Below are positions 6,146 to 6,287 of a DNA stretch of 6,287 bases, in pieces; the first letter of the stretch is position 1; each line of letters starts with the position of its first letter. The stretch covers positions 1 through 6,287 of the forward strand of contig JAHWJR010000070.1 of NCBI GenBank assembly GCA_019348335.1, given 5' to 3'. The notes under the pieces were generated by a model, which ran no database searches, was not told the DNA's origin, and saw only the letters and a list, made by a program, of their open reading frames with translations. Source of the DNA: Actinomycetota bacterium. Its GTDB lineage: Bacteria > Actinomycetota > Acidimicrobiia > Acidimicrobiales > CADCSY01. A program made the position numbers and the translations under genes.

Positions 6146-6287
6146 CGCCCTCTCCCCCGTTCAGCACCCGCACGGAGTCGCCGGGCGTCACCGTGCCGCC
6201 GGCCACCACCCGGCCCAACACGCCGCGGCGGCCCACCAGCCGGCGCAGCGGCACGCCGGTGGCCCGCCGGATCACCCGGCAGGGCTC
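6135..6287 (-). CDS. MOSC domain protein, C-terminal fragment (cut by window edge)
   Basis: An open frame enters from the right edge and ends at TAG (6137-6135), giving the last 50 residues of a protein. It begins EPCRVI and continues with RRGVLGRVVAGGTVTPGDSVRV. This matches the end of the MOSC domain: the conserved Cys in a PC-x-x-I context, then GR-x-G-x-x-x-R-V-x-x-GG and GD-x-V. MOSC domains occur in molybdenum cofactor sulfurases and in bacterial YiiM/YcbX-type proteins, where the cysteine is thought to handle sulfur or bind the cofactor. The N-terminal part is outside the window, so the subfamily cannot be told. The short tail NGGEGDGH after the domain overlaps the ribosome site and the first 11 bp of the next gene, which points to translational coupling. 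It was found by reading the frame directly and has no start in the window. Confidence 0.8.
   Translation of the reverse strand, partial: EPCRVIRRATGVPLRRLVGRRGVLGRVVAGGTVTPGDSVRVLNGGEGDGH

Overview
The window comes from a very GC-rich bacterial chromosome (above roughly 70% by eye). Its start codons are often GTG, intergenic gaps are short, and the protein styles (an Rv3214-like phosphatase, a DUF4267-like small membrane protein, a minimal PutA) look actinobacterial. An Acidimicrobiia-type or related high-GC actinobacterium is a reasonable guess; nothing seen proves the class. Because of the GC content almost every reading frame is open, so many long antisense or out-of-frame ORFs exist that I judge to be shadows.

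Layout. Positions 7-79 (minus) hold a complete tRNA-Val(GAC). A ~200 bp gap follows, with only weak promoter-like signals. Next is a tight plus-strand cluster of three genes: a class V PLP-dependent aminotransferase-fold enzyme (282-1436), a small membrane protein (1433-1840, overlapping by 4 bp) and a histidine phosphatase (1851-2417, 10 bp gap). A large palindrome (2431-2481) separates this cluster from a convergent minus-strand cluster. Read in its own direction, that cluster is the C-terminus of a MOSC-domain protein (6287-6135, cut by the window edge), an unrecognised 204-aa protein with an internal duplication (6145-5531), and a bifunctional proline-catabolic PutA (5480-2496).

How they work together. 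PutA is clear: it oxidises proline to glutamate with both active sites intact. The plus-strand cluster looks like an operon but shows no obvious shared pathway; its aminotransferase-fold enzyme lacks the cysteine loop of SufS-type desulfurases. The most novel item is the 204-aa protein upstream of putA, which carries two copies of an aromatic and acidic module exactly 41 residues apart. I found no CRISPR array, insertion sequence, phage gene or convincing new multi-gene system. This looks like ordinary core chromosome with a few points worth checking.
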